Positions 1-10,703 of a DNA stretch of 64,000 nt are shown in pieces. Within the stretch, counting starts at the first letter, position 1, and every line of letters begins with the position of its first letter. Under the pieces are notes generated by a model that saw only the letters and a list, made by a program, of their open reading frames with translations, was not told the DNA's origin and did no database searches. Source of the DNA: Eudromia elegans (Eukaryota; Chordata; Aves; Tinamiformes; Tinamidae); NCBI GenBank assembly GCA_003342815.1, contig PTEX01000015.1, positions 6,643,452-6,707,451 of the forward strand, read 5' to 3'. Both the position numbers and the translations under genes were made by a program.

Positions 1-589
1 TTTTCGGTTTTTGATGCCTGTTTATAATGTGAAACTTTTTTTGCAGCGTGTTACAGTTGTTATTTTTAAATACTTTTTTTCCCTCCTTAAAGATAACAAA
101 ACAGAAAGCTGAAGCAATGATCATACTTTTGCACATTTTGCACCTTGACTTTTTTATTCTTTTGCCAGCTTATTTTATGATGGTTATTATGGTGGTGATG
201 ATAGATATGCATATATACAAATAAATACATTTTCAAATGATGGCAGTGGAAGGTTTTCCTGGAGAATGAAGTGCGGTTTGGTTTCCTTGTCAACGGAAGA
301 TGAAGTGAACAACTGAACATCTCCCCAGTGCAGGTACTTCATCTCCTTGTAGGCGTTTCCACGCTGTGTAAATTACATTGTGAGATTTTTTTTTTTTTTA
401 TGGTAAAGAAATCTTTTTTTTTTAGCAAGGACAAATGCCCATTGAAACGGCACTGTCTGCATTTGTATACTGGGAACAAAGACCCTTATTTTTTTTTTTT
501 TTTTCCCCCCTCACATGTGGCTAAAGGATTCTCTGCATTACACAGGAGGATTGAACTGAATACTCCTGCCTCTTGATTGCCTGGATGTG
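1..589. other. AT-rich noncoding DNA with T tracts
   Basis: No supportable gene. The stretch holds several T homopolymers (near 387-400, 411-422 and 489-504). CpG dinucleotides are present (for example near 5, 293, 352, 361 and 449), so it may be the outer part of the CpG-bearing region that follows. The small open frames on both strands are low-complexity (His- or Phe-rich) and have no recognisable domain. Confidence 0.6.
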
Positions 590-1020
590 TGCGGAATGTT
601 GCACTAATTGAGCCTTGGTCGGTTAAGCTGAGGAGAGGTGTTTCATGTGCCGTGCTGGAGAGAAGGGAAGGGAGTGAGTGTCTGTGTGTGTAGGGGGGAA
701 TCCGGACACCCCCCCTTCCCAGACTGGATGAAACCTTGAGATCCTTGTTAGGAGCAGAAACACTTGCAGGACTTTGGGCGGAAACAAAACCCTGTCACTG
801 TATCGCGGTGGCTTGTGTGCCTGTTTAAAAATTATCCCTTAGAAAACAGCTGGGAGTGAAGCAGCCAAGGAGGCTCCCGATAGCTGGCTCCTTGCCATAG
901 GAGGCACACTCCGTAGCCTTAAAGGGAGCAAACCCCTCACAGCCAACTTCTGCCCCTCATCTTAAACAGGCGTGAACGAGGCAGCGGGTTGCCTCTTATG
1001 GATTTAATGCATTGGGGATG
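590..1020. promoter_or_regulatory. CpG-enriched segment, possible promoter shore or untranslated exon
   Basis: About a dozen CpG dinucleotides fall within roughly 430 bases, including a CGCG near 803-806. Base composition is clearly more GC-rich than the following kilobases, where CpG is rare. A G/C-rich patch with G and C runs lies near 690-720. No open frame of useful length is present, so if transcribed it would be untranslated leader or intron. In birds such local CpG retention usually marks promoters, enhancers or their shores. Direct observation is limited to composition; the regulatory role is inference. It does not reach the density of a classical CpG island. Confidence 0.35.
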
Positions 1021-4000
1021 GAGATGAATCAGAAGCAGAGATTTGCTTGAAGGTGTTTCGTTTTGTTTTGATGATTATTAATGCTGCTGCCTGACAGGGA
1101 ATGGGAAATTGTTACTTTCCGTGACGGTCACTGAGAGTTCAGGATTGGAGGAAAAACTGCTACTTTTCACTGATAGCACTTAAATGCTTAATGGAGGCTG
1201 TCCCTGGTGCAGAGACAGGATATTGGTTCTCTAAAATATAAACTGGAGATATATATATACATAAGGAAAATATATATATAAGGACAGGTTGGTTTGTTTT
1301 CCGGAAGGAAATATGATGCAATGTTATGCTAAAGTTGGTGTGCTGAATGTTTGGATCTGCAGTATGCTCTGTAGTTTACTTTATTGTGACAGGATTGCTA
1401 AATGTATTTTGTATAAACAGACTTCAGGGATTTATAACTGATCATAAAGATTCGCCATGTATTCAGATGTGGAGAATGAAGTATGTTCCAGGGAATACTT
1501 TTCCTTGCTTACTGTGAAATAAGCAAAAATATGTGGCTAATTTCTAATTCATAGAACTAGAAATGTATTTGGAAGTCTGATGCTTCTAACACTTTGCAAT
1601 CTTGTAATTTAACAGCTTCCTTTAATGTAGAAAGTATGCGTAAGGTGTCTTCAGCTTTCTCACATGCTAATGGGCACACTGAAAAATAATTTCATTCATT
1701 TGTGTAGTACGTAGCTGTGATGTAGGCACAGTGACTTTGTTTTCCAGAAAAAAAAGTAATAAAAATATTTAGCACATATATCTTGGTCTTACACATGTGT
1801 TCTGCTCTGTCATGATAGAATACTTTTGACAGTATATTAGGGTCAACAATCCATATGTCTAAAAACACTGTCTAGGCATTTCTGTGGTGTATTAAGAGGA
1901 CTTCTTTGAAGTAGTTACAATCTGTTGGGTCAATAATTCATGTTTTAAGAATACTCAGCCTGCTTATTTTTTCATGATTTAATTTGAAAGCAAGACATTA
2001 AAATATAACAGAGAATGTAACTTTATTCTCCTCCCCTCTTTTCACTTCCCTCCCTCTTCATGTTTAGATTTATTTTGTTTTCTTTAAATTATGGAGAACT
2101 ATTAGTAAGTAAAAGATTTCTGATATTGCTAAGGCATTGAAATAAAATAACTAGGCCAGCAGTTTCCAGAATGATTTTTTTTTTTTTTAATATTGCAGGT
2201 GTATTCTATGAGTAATTTTTATTTTTGTACAAATAATTGCTGACTGAAGATCTAATTCTGCTTACTTAATCTTGTCCTGAAATCTGAAAGTTTTAAAAAT
2301 GTGCAGTTTTCAGCATACAGATTTCATCTACAAAACACCTGTTGTCTGATTAGCATGCCATTATATAATATATATACCTTCATTTCATATATAGAAATTT
2401 GAGGTTGTGTGATTTTGTATATACCAGACACCCCAGGGACTTTAAAATCAGGAGACAGGTGCTGATTTTGTAAGAGGGTGCCTCTACCTCCTGCACTGTG
2501 TGGGAATAGGGGCATTTGGATTGGTGTAGCAGTTTGGTGTTTCCATAGCTATGCTATGACTAATGTTGTTGAAAGCATGTTTGAAAAGATGCAGCTAGTG
2601 TAAAAGACAACTGTCCTTTTTGTTTCAGGTTAAATTAATAAGCATTTTTATCCATTGTATTGCATTGATTTCTGTTTGTTTACAGTGATATAATTTAATT
2701 TCTTATATTTTTTTCTGAGAAGTACTTGTACTGCTATAATTTCTGAGAGTCCAGACATAAATGACATCATCTTTCAGATTTTGCATAACTGTTTTGATTT
2801 TGAGGAGAACTAAGGAATCTAGGTTAGCTTCATAAAAATCTGTATACCCAAAGCTTTGGGATACAGGTTATCTTTTCTTCTACCTAACTGTTACTAGCAG
2901 GATTCCCTTGCAAACAAAAATGTGACAGGCAAACAGAAGTTACCACCTGGATGGTGCTGAGAGCACTGCCTCAGAAATACCTTCTTTTAACCACCTTATG
3001 TCCTGAATGCATGATGGAAGGAAACGTCTGGGGTTTGTTTTGTTTTGTTTTCCTGCTTAGGAGATGAGACTAGAGGGCCTTGGGAGCCTTCAGCTGCATT
3101 CTGCTGTGATACAGAGCAGATCTATTTTACTTCAGGTTTAACAAGTTCCTGTTTAAAATCGCCTTGGGCACCAGTGCCTCTGCACTTCTTTGAAAGCTGT
3201 GCTGAGCCTCATTCTTCAGATAGTTGGAATCCTTGTTCCTTTCTGATTTTTTTTTTCTCAGTTTTTATGCAGTTTTGTTTTTGTGGCATGACTGTATTAA
3301 ACAGAAAGGTTCCTGCTTTCTAGTGTATTTTCAGAGAGCAGGAACATCCCCCTTTAACTTTTGTTTTCTGGGGTAAGTGGAGGAGAGGTTCCCATTTTGT
3401 GCTGGCCAATGTGTTTTTGGAGCTAGCTCTGAACAAGGCAGTGATATAGCAGAAACAGAATAGCTGCACTAACACCGTTTGCTGCCCAGGCTGATCCGAT
3501 CCACTTACCAGCTGCAAGCCTGGCTCTCCTGTTCCCAGCCCACAAATTAGGCCAGGTATTTCTACGTGGAATTGCACATGGACATTTTTTCTCTGGGTAA
3601 AACAGGCTTTCCCTTGTGCTGAACAATCCCTCTGTTTGCCTACACAGTTTGAGTCTCTCCGTCTGGAGTGAAGCAGCAAAGAGCTGTTAGGAATTTCCTC
3701 TGCAATACTCAAATTTCTCGACTCCATGAATCTTTTACTTACCTCCCTAGTATTTTTCCTTCCTGCCTGTCAGGGGCAGGGACACCTGGATGGGCTTGAG
3801 TTCATGTTGTGTCAGTACACATAAGCCAGGGACTGTCTGCTGTCAGGCAGATATGAGAAAGTTCACTCCAACACTCTTAAAAATACCTTTCCTAATTACA
3901 ATTTCTTCCTAGACTGCGTGTTTTGTTTTGTTTTACAGGACTTTTTTTCCCCTAGTTTATTCATGCTTTGCATTGCAGCTTTCAAATGATAAAGAGCTTA

Positions 4001-5184
4001 ATGCTGTTTAAACTGCAGGATTGCAAGGACTGGTAGGTCTACGCTCAGATGAGCGTCTTTGACTTCCTTGGTCTTAGGTGATGCAATGCTCTGTCAGAAT
4101 CTGTAGCTGAATCCCCTGTGTTTTAAGTACTTGCAGACTTTCTGAGCAAGAACATTAAAGATAACTATTTCCTGATGAAAAGTTATGTAATCTGTGGCAC
4201 TTGTCAATGTAGTCATCCAGCCATAGTTTGTGAACCAGTTTGTAGCTTTCTTAAGCACAGATACTAACTGGCGGAAGAAACCAGTGGTATGAACATTGTA
4301 ATATACCGTCTTCCCTTTTGTTAAGGTGCTAGCATTATTTTATGATCGTTGAATGATTTATAGAGTAAATTGGGTTGAAGATTATTGTTGCAGATATGCA
4401 CGCTTTACAGTAATCTATATCCTTTTTTTTTTCTCTCTCTCTCATCTTTACTCTTTTCTATTGCAAAATGACTCTCTAATCTCTGCGATATACTTAATCA
4501 TTCAGAAGGACTTAGATAGTGGCTTTGGATCCGTTTTCTGGGATACTACACAATGAAGTGCTTTTTTTTTTGTCTCAATGAATCACCTACCAACAATTTA
4601 AATAAACAGTTAAATAAACCTGCAAATTATTAAGTAAAACTCAAGTTGCTCAGCATTAATACATCTTGGCATCTTGTTTTTATCACAAAGATATTCTGAG
4701 GTTGATAAATAGAATGAAAGAGAGAATGAGAGAGATGTAATTTTGCAGTTGTTTTTAGTGCAAAAAAAAAGTTATATTAATCTGTTATCCCCCAGTGCTT
4801 AGTTAAACAACATTTTTTTTGTTGATTATATTGTAAGTCTATGCACACTCATACCATCTACTGCCATTTAAATAAAAGGAACTACAGAGTTAAAATCCTC
4901 CCCAGTTCTCCTTTGTCTTCCAAATGTTCTTGCGTAATGTTCCAGCCTTTGATAATTTCAGGATCACACAACAATTATTCTGCTGTTACATTTCAGTTTC
5001 ATAAACAGAGATTTTTATTGTGATGTAGTTCTTCCACAGTTACTGTAATATGCATAATAATTTCTACTCAGACTTGGCTGGTAATTCTGCCTGTGAGAGT
5101 TTTGGGGAAGCAGAGGTGGGTGTTCTAAGAATGAATGATGACAGGTAGGAACTGTGAGCATGGTGATGCATAAATCACACACAT

Positions 5185-5204
5185 TTTATTTATTTATTTA
5201 TTTT
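5185..5204. repeat. (TTTA)n microsatellite
   Basis: About five TTTA units in tandem within AT-rich DNA. It is read directly from the sequence and no function is implied. Confidence 0.85.
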
Positions 5205-5732
5205 TAATCCTCACTGCACACTTGTGATTCTCCCCAAATACAGAAAGCTCTGGTTAAACATGCTTTGCATAAGTGGCCATTCTCAACGGACTTCTTTTGA
5301 TGCTGGTTGTTAATGCCTGAACTGACATGTAGTCTCTAAGTCACCAATCATGAGAAGTTTTGCAAACAGCTGGAGCTTCATGTGGCAAATGCTTTTGTGT
5401 GGGCAGCACCGAGGTCCTCTGAGAGACCTGGTCACAGCTGCTTGGGCATAGATTATAAAAAGTAGTGCAGGACATTATAATCTATTAATTATTATTATTA
5501 GTTAAATGTCCAGAAATCATCAAGAATCCAATCAGACTTTTGTAATTATTGAATTACTTGGTGGAAGTCAATCCCAGTCTTATGCATGTGCCCCATGCCA
5601 ATAAGACATGTATGTTTTTTGGCCTATTCAGCTTATTTGCTTTTATCAAGATCCTCATTCGTAATCAGATTCTTGTTTGGTGTTTTGCAGGGTTTGCAAA
5701 AAGAGGGTAATTGGCTTAAATCAAATTTTACT

Positions 5733-5733
<1 letters not shown>

Positions 5734-5766
<33 letters not shown>
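5734..5766. repeat. poly-T tract (33 T)
   Basis: An uninterrupted run of 33 T on the + strand. No retroposon body is recognisable on either side, so it may be the poly-A tail of an eroded minus-strand retrocopy or simple slippage expansion. Short-read assemblies are often unreliable in length here. Confidence 0.85.
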
Positions 5767-5771
<5 letters not shown>

Positions 5772-8700
5772 AAAGGAAAGAGTGTCATGAGTATGCTGAC
5801 AGTATTTTCTGCAAAACTAAACTGCATCTCCATTTTTTTGCCAGGAACTCTGTGTAGAGGTTAAACAGCATATATGTCAAATAAGACACAACTTTTTAAA
5901 ATAGTGGTTGTTTTAGGACGTATTGCCTTTGGATACATTACATTTTTATACCTTGCATGTGGCTTGTTTGGGCTGACTTAGAGTTGATTTTTTTAGATTT
6001 AAAAAAAATATATTTTTGTACATAGAGTTCAGTTATACATATATACATAGAGTTCAGTCTGATTATGCTTGACCTTTTTAAACAGCATTAATTTTGATTA
6101 TGATGTAGTGATGTTCTTTTATGCTTAGATATACTAAAATGTAATATCTATCCTAAGCATCTTTTCTGACATAACTGTGTGGACGAATTAAATACAAAAA
6201 ATAAAATGTATGAATATAACAAATAGTTTTGTCCATCTTTGCATATCAGGCCTGCTTTCAAACATTTATGAATTTTAACAGCTCTTGCTGTTTGCAGAGG
6301 GAGTTATAGAAACTGTTAAGCCCTGTGTATGGTAGTAGTTGCACCATCAGGCTTCAAAGTTTGATCTCTAATATGAGAGCCTTATTTTTTTAGTAGAAAA
6401 AGGAGGAAGTTCTGCCTAATTGTAGTATTTTCCTGAAAGAGCCATCATCCAACAAATTTTAAACTGTAAGTAATGTACAGTTTAAAAAAGATATATGCCA
6501 ACTGTCATCTGACATCTGTGAAATACTCTATGCTTATTGTATAGCAATAATTAAAACTAAATTTTCCATTAGTTTGAGTAGCTGCTAAAAGGCTTCATAT
6601 TCTAAGTGCACAAAACATCAGTTTTATGTACTCTTTTCTCATCTGGTATTTACAGTGATTTCATAGGATAAAACCCAACACTTGGGGTGCTACAAAGTAG
6701 GTCAGTTTTCTAATTTGCACTGCACTAGATAAATTCACATCAACATTTCTAAAATTGCAGAAGAAGGATGGAATTCTGTCTTCTTGTATATAAAGCTTGC
6801 AGTGAAATGAGAATTCTGAAAATGGGACAAGTGCAATATTGCCTCTAAGAGATTATCGTCTTCTAATTGTGCACATGTGAGTCGCAAACAATTAATATAC
6901 ATTATGCACAAAAGCTGGATTTAAATTTTGATGTAATATCACTTTTGCTTTAGGAGAATAATTCATCAGCATAGTGCTGTTACCTTTACTGTGCATTATC
7001 GCATAAGGGAAGCATACTGTGTTATCATTTATCAGAATATGTCCTTCTTCAGTAGGTGATGTAAAAACTAAAAGGTATTGAATTAAACTCTAATCTCATT
7101 AAATCAGTGATACGCTGTTCAAAATATTCCTGTCAAAACATTTTTTTTCTGTAGTTTTTTTGATAAAGTGATTCACAGAAAAGGCTACATTCATCTCACT
7201 TAACCTTGTTGTTTAAAAAATAGGTTTCTGAGCTAAGCTAGTCATCATTTTAGCCGTCGAAAAGTTAGTCATTGAAGTCTAACATGGTTGCTCAAGGCTT
7301 TCTAGTCAATGGAGATATATAGACACCTCCAGAAAATTATGAATTACATCCCAAGGGAAGCATCTATAGATAGCATAGATAAACAACCTTCCTTTCAAAA
7401 TGCATCTCTGCACTGAAGAAAGAGATGACCTAGATGTGATATTTAAACTAGATGTCCAGGTTTTGCATGAATTTCCTTGTGTTGAAAAATTAATTTCTGA
7501 ATTAAATTATATGATTTTTTTTCCCCCGGCTGTTATAATTGTCAATGCTTTAGGTTTTTTTACTTGGATTTCTTTTTCAATTTTCATGGAATTATTAAAT
7601 TTTATTGTATTTTTTTAACAGAAATGCAAATATCTTTTTAAAGAATTTGAAGTTACAGACTCTTAACAAAATCCTTGTAAATTTTTGTAGCGCCAAGAGC
7701 TCATACCTTTTCGCTACACCTTCACACATTTTTTTTTTTCTCTCATCTATAACTTCATCCTAGTATAACCTGAATCTCCAATAAGTTCTGCTCAGAGTTC
7801 TACCCTAAAACTACAGGACTTCGCTTGCTCGGTATGATCATGGACCTTATTTCAGAGACCTTAGAAAATGTTTGAAAATGTAATTATTGTGTGGATAGAA
7901 ATGGAATGTTTTACACCTTGAATGCACAGGTATGTAATCACAATGCTAAAATATCAGTTCAACAGCAGAATGCCTGGACCTGAAAGTTCTAGATAGTGCT
8001 TGAAAAAGGCCCTGAAACATAAAATAGCAAAAAATATTATATCAGGAACTGGAAAGGTCTGAACAGCGTAGGTTAAATCTTTGAGTATTAGTGGAACACC
8101 ATTAATACCCTCATACATTAACAGAAGATTCCAGTAAAACCTGTATTTTTGAATAGCCAGATGTATGTTGTTTTTGCTTACTTATATTGGATAGTTTTAT
8201 AGAGGTTTGGAATTTTATAAGGCTTAGTGTCAGTGACTTGACTCAGATTGGTACCCAGAACTTTGCAGTGAGCAGGATACAAGAGCACCGGTCCATTTGT
8301 GCCACTACCTAGTAAATTAGGACAGCAGCCTCCTTTCATACATATTATAATATTTTAATATTTTCCTGAATGTGTGTTCAGGCTTTCTGTAACATTTTGT
8401 ACAGATGCTTAAACATTTTATGTACGTATACTTTATGTATATGTTTCTGTCTTGAGATTTGCCCTGTTCCTCAAAATGCCATTGAATGAACATCTAGGCA
8501 AAAGTCTAAGCTGCATGAGTAGGTCATGTCTTTTTAATTGTGACAACAGAGTATAGATCTGAATAATATCTAGCTCCTTTTTAAAAATGAATTGTCTAAT
8601 ACAACATCAATAAGCACAAAACTCAGATAGTAAGAGGTAATTGTCCAAACAGCACTGTGTTACTACTATGGGAATGTAGCACGCAGCTGTGAGCTCTAGT

Positions 8701-9196
8701 AGCCATATGACAAGGATTAATACTGATTCAGAAATCTTACAGACTTTTCAGATTTGAGGAGAGGGATTAAGAAGTTGGAGCTCTCTATGTAAAATTTTGA
8801 AATAACTATTTCAAAAAGAGCAGTAATATGCTCCCAGGACCACAGGCTTTAAGCTACAGTAACTCTGCCATGTTATACACTTCACCACCCCGTGAGTATG
8901 TGTCTGTCTTAAGTTTTTGGTCTGTCTCTCAAAAATTCACTGTCTGAGCACGTTCACCTAGAACAGTTTTACAAGGATAATATTTTCAGCTGGTTTCAAG
9001 AAGTTTTCATTCCTTCCTTTTCTGTTTATGTGCCATAATGTTTCCCTTTATTGATTACTAATGCACCTTGGATCTTTGTTAGGAACACAATGATTGTCAC
9101 AGGAATATAAAGGTGTCATGACCATAGCTTTTCAGAACATACAAGGGAAAACTGAATTTTTCAATAACAGTTCCTAAATAACCAAATTTTGCTTTT

Positions 9197-9260
9197 TGAA
9201 GTCAATGGGTCTAATTCTGTAAACTGCTCAGGGTTATCCAGGGACTCTGACTGTAAAATT
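9197..9260. repeat. possible ancient palindromic repeat remnant
   Basis: The segment around GAAGTCAATGGG (9198-9209), followed by a TCTAATTCTGTAAA-like stretch, resembles the centre of old amniote palindromic interspersed repeats. Those have a central direct/inverted AAGTCAATGG core and are common in turtles, crocodilians and birds. The match is by memory of the motif only and the opposite arm is not clear, so this is a weak call. Chance resemblance is possible. Confidence 0.25.
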
Positions 9261-9349
9261 CCTGCTCATAGACATGCCTATGAAAGAGGATATTACAAGA
9301 AAAATAATTATTGTTTAGTTTCAGGAAATAAAGTGTACCAGGAATGCCT

Positions 9350-9370
9350 TTTGTTTGTTTGTTTGTTTTT
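9350..9370. repeat. (TTTG)n microsatellite
   Basis: Four to five TTTG units followed by a T run. It ends about 47 bases upstream of the CR1 copy at 9418. Confidence 0.8.
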
Positions 9371-9417
9371 TAAATTAGATTCCTAAGCTAACAACTATAT
9401 TGTGTCCTCTCACATTT

Positions 9418-9675
9418 CTGATCAGTATGTATAAGTACCTCAAGGGAGGGAGTGAGGAGGATGAGGCCGGCCTCTTTTCAGTGGTGGCCAGCGATAGGAC
9501 TAGATGAAACGGCCAAAAATTGAGGCACCAAAAGTTCCACAGGAACTTGAGAAAGAACTTCTTAACAGTGAGGGTGACAGAGGACTGGAACAGGCTGCCC
9601 AGAGAGGTGGTGGAGTCTCCTTCTCTGGAGATCTTCAAAACCCGCCTGGACATCACCCTGTGCCACATGCTCTAG
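9418..9675 (+). pseudogene. CR1 ORF2 C-terminal remnant (copy A)
   Basis: In the CR1 frame, translation from 9418 reads LISMYKYLKGGSEEDEAGLF and continues through the family motifs [25 protein letters not shown] and [11 protein letters not shown] to a natural stop at 9673-9675. One nonsense codon breaks it: TGA at 9505-9507, where the sister copies carry GGA (Gly). This part lies downstream of the reverse-transcriptase catalytic core, so the fragment has no enzymatic capacity. The ATG-initiated frame at 9504-9749 is in another phase and is not the ancestral product. Confidence 0.9.
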
Positions 9676-9757
9676 GTGAACCTACGTGTGCAGGCGGGTT
9701 TGGACTAGATGACCTCTGGAGGTCTCTTCCAACCTTAAGCATTCTATGATTCTATAT
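9418..9757 (+). mobile_element. CR1 LINE, 5'-truncated copy A
   Basis: This is a 340-base 3' fragment of a CR1 non-LTR retrotransposon in + orientation. It holds the last part of ORF2 and then the short 3' untranslated region, with the CR1 signature TTGGACTAGATGACCTC near 9699. It ends in the terminal ATTCTATGATTCTAT repeat at 9741-9755. CR1 typically lacks a poly-A tail and makes no clear target duplication, and none is seen. The 5' end is truncated within the coding region, as expected for aborted target-primed reverse transcription. A second CR1 (9883-10703) lies 125 bases downstream in the opposite orientation. Confidence 0.95.
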
Positions 9758-9882
9758 CATCTCAGGAATTTCAGAATGGATTCAGAAATTCTTGATGCTT
9801 GAACACAAATAGTAGTGAATGATGTAAATATTCCTCATAATCAGAGGAGGGGAAAAAAAACCACCTACTTTTCACCTTCAGA
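9758..9882. other. spacer between tail-to-tail CR1 copies
   Basis: 125 bases of unique AT-rich sequence separate the 3' ends of copies A and B. It forms the non-homologous centre of an imperfect inverted repeat. Confidence 0.6.
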
Positions 9883-10703
9883 TCATAGAATCATAGAATT
9901 TGTGGCTGTTTCCCCTAGTTCTGTCACTGGCCACCACTGAGAAGAGGCCAGCCCCCTCCTCCTCACTCCCTTTCTTGAGACATTTATATACATTGATCAG
10001 GTCCCCTCTCAGCCTTCTCTTCTCCAGGCTGAACAGGCCCAGCTCTCTCAGCCTTTCCTCATAGGGCAGATGTTCCAGGCCCCTAATCATCTTTGTGGCC
10101 CTGCGCTGGACTCTCTCTAGCAGCTCCACGTCCCTCCTGCACTGTGGAGCCCAGAACTGCACACAGGACTCGAGGTGCGGCCTCACCAGGGCTGAGTAGA
10201 GGGGCAGAATCACCTCCCTCGACCTGCTGGAGACGCTCTTCTTAATGCACCCCAGGATCCCATTGGCCTTCTTGGCCACGAGGGCACACTGCTGCCTCAT
10301 GGTCAACTTGTCGTCCACCATGACGCCCAGGTCCTTCTCTGCAGGGCTGCTCTCCAGGAGGTCGGTCCCCAGCCTGTAGGCATGTCTAGGGTTATTCCTC
10401 CCCAGGTGCAGGACCCTACACTTGCCCTTGTTGAACTTCATGAGGTTACTCGCCACCCAGTTGTCCAGTCTGTCCAGGTCCCTCTGGATGGCAGCACAGC
10501 CCTTAGGACTATCAGCTATTCCTCCCAGCTTAGTATCATCAGCAAACTTGCTGAGGGAGCACTCCATCCCTTCATCTAGGTCGTTGATGAGTAAATTGAA
10601 CAGGACTGGACCGAGGACTGACCCCTGGGGGACACCACTAACCACAGGCCTTCAGATGGATTCGGCACCACTGATTACCACTCTCTGGGCCCTGTCATTC
10701 ACC
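9883..10703 (-). mobile_element. CR1 LINE, 5'-truncated and internally deleted copy B
   Basis: A minus-strand CR1. The + strand begins with the terminal repeats (ATCATAGAATCATAGAAT, 9883-9900) and then jumps straight into coding sequence at TTGTGGCTG. The sister copies at 41288 and 50204 have about 220 further bases between these points, covering the end of ORF2 and the 3' UTR. The junction shares AAT with both flanks. Upstream, homology to the 50204 copy continues through the reverse-transcriptase FADD box to about 10703, where the element is truncated. Together with copy A it forms a tail-to-tail inverted pair. Confidence 0.93.
9902..10690 (-). pseudogene. CR1 ORF2 reverse-transcriptase remnant (copy B)
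   Basis: About 250 codons stay open on the - strand from 10645 down to 9902 and beyond into the terminal repeat. Visible motifs are [20 protein letters not shown] (reverse-transcriptase box just before the active site), FADDTKLGG (catalytic Asp pair), and the downstream [20 protein letters not shown] and [20 protein letters not shown] blocks. An in-frame TGA at 10652-10654 replaces the Trp codon kept in the 50204 copy (SSWRP). The box holding the first catalytic Asp and the whole N terminus are missing, and the C terminus is lost to the deletion. The product is non-functional. The long open frame suggests a fairly recent insertion. Confidence 0.9.

Larger units (their letters stand above)
1021..9196. 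other. AT-rich unique noncoding DNA
   Basis: No gene, RNA or recognisable mobile element seen. Open frames here are short (135 codons at most, at 3320-3727 on the - strand) and lack domains, codon bias or splice context. Small features include AT-alternating patches at 1248-1280, a (TTTA)n run at 5185-5204 and a 33-base T run at 5734-5766, annotated separately. Confidence 0.6.

Noticed and set aside
3320-3727. 135-codon open frame on the - strand, the longest outside CR1 apart from frames antisense to it
   Set aside because: No domain or signal, no splice or promoter context, mixed low-complexity composition, and a second overlapping frame in the same DNA. Length is within chance for 64 kb.
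9504-9749. 81-codon + strand open frame starting inside CR1 copy A
   Set aside because: It is out of phase with the ancestral ORF2; the true frame has the LFSVV and WNRLPRE motifs.
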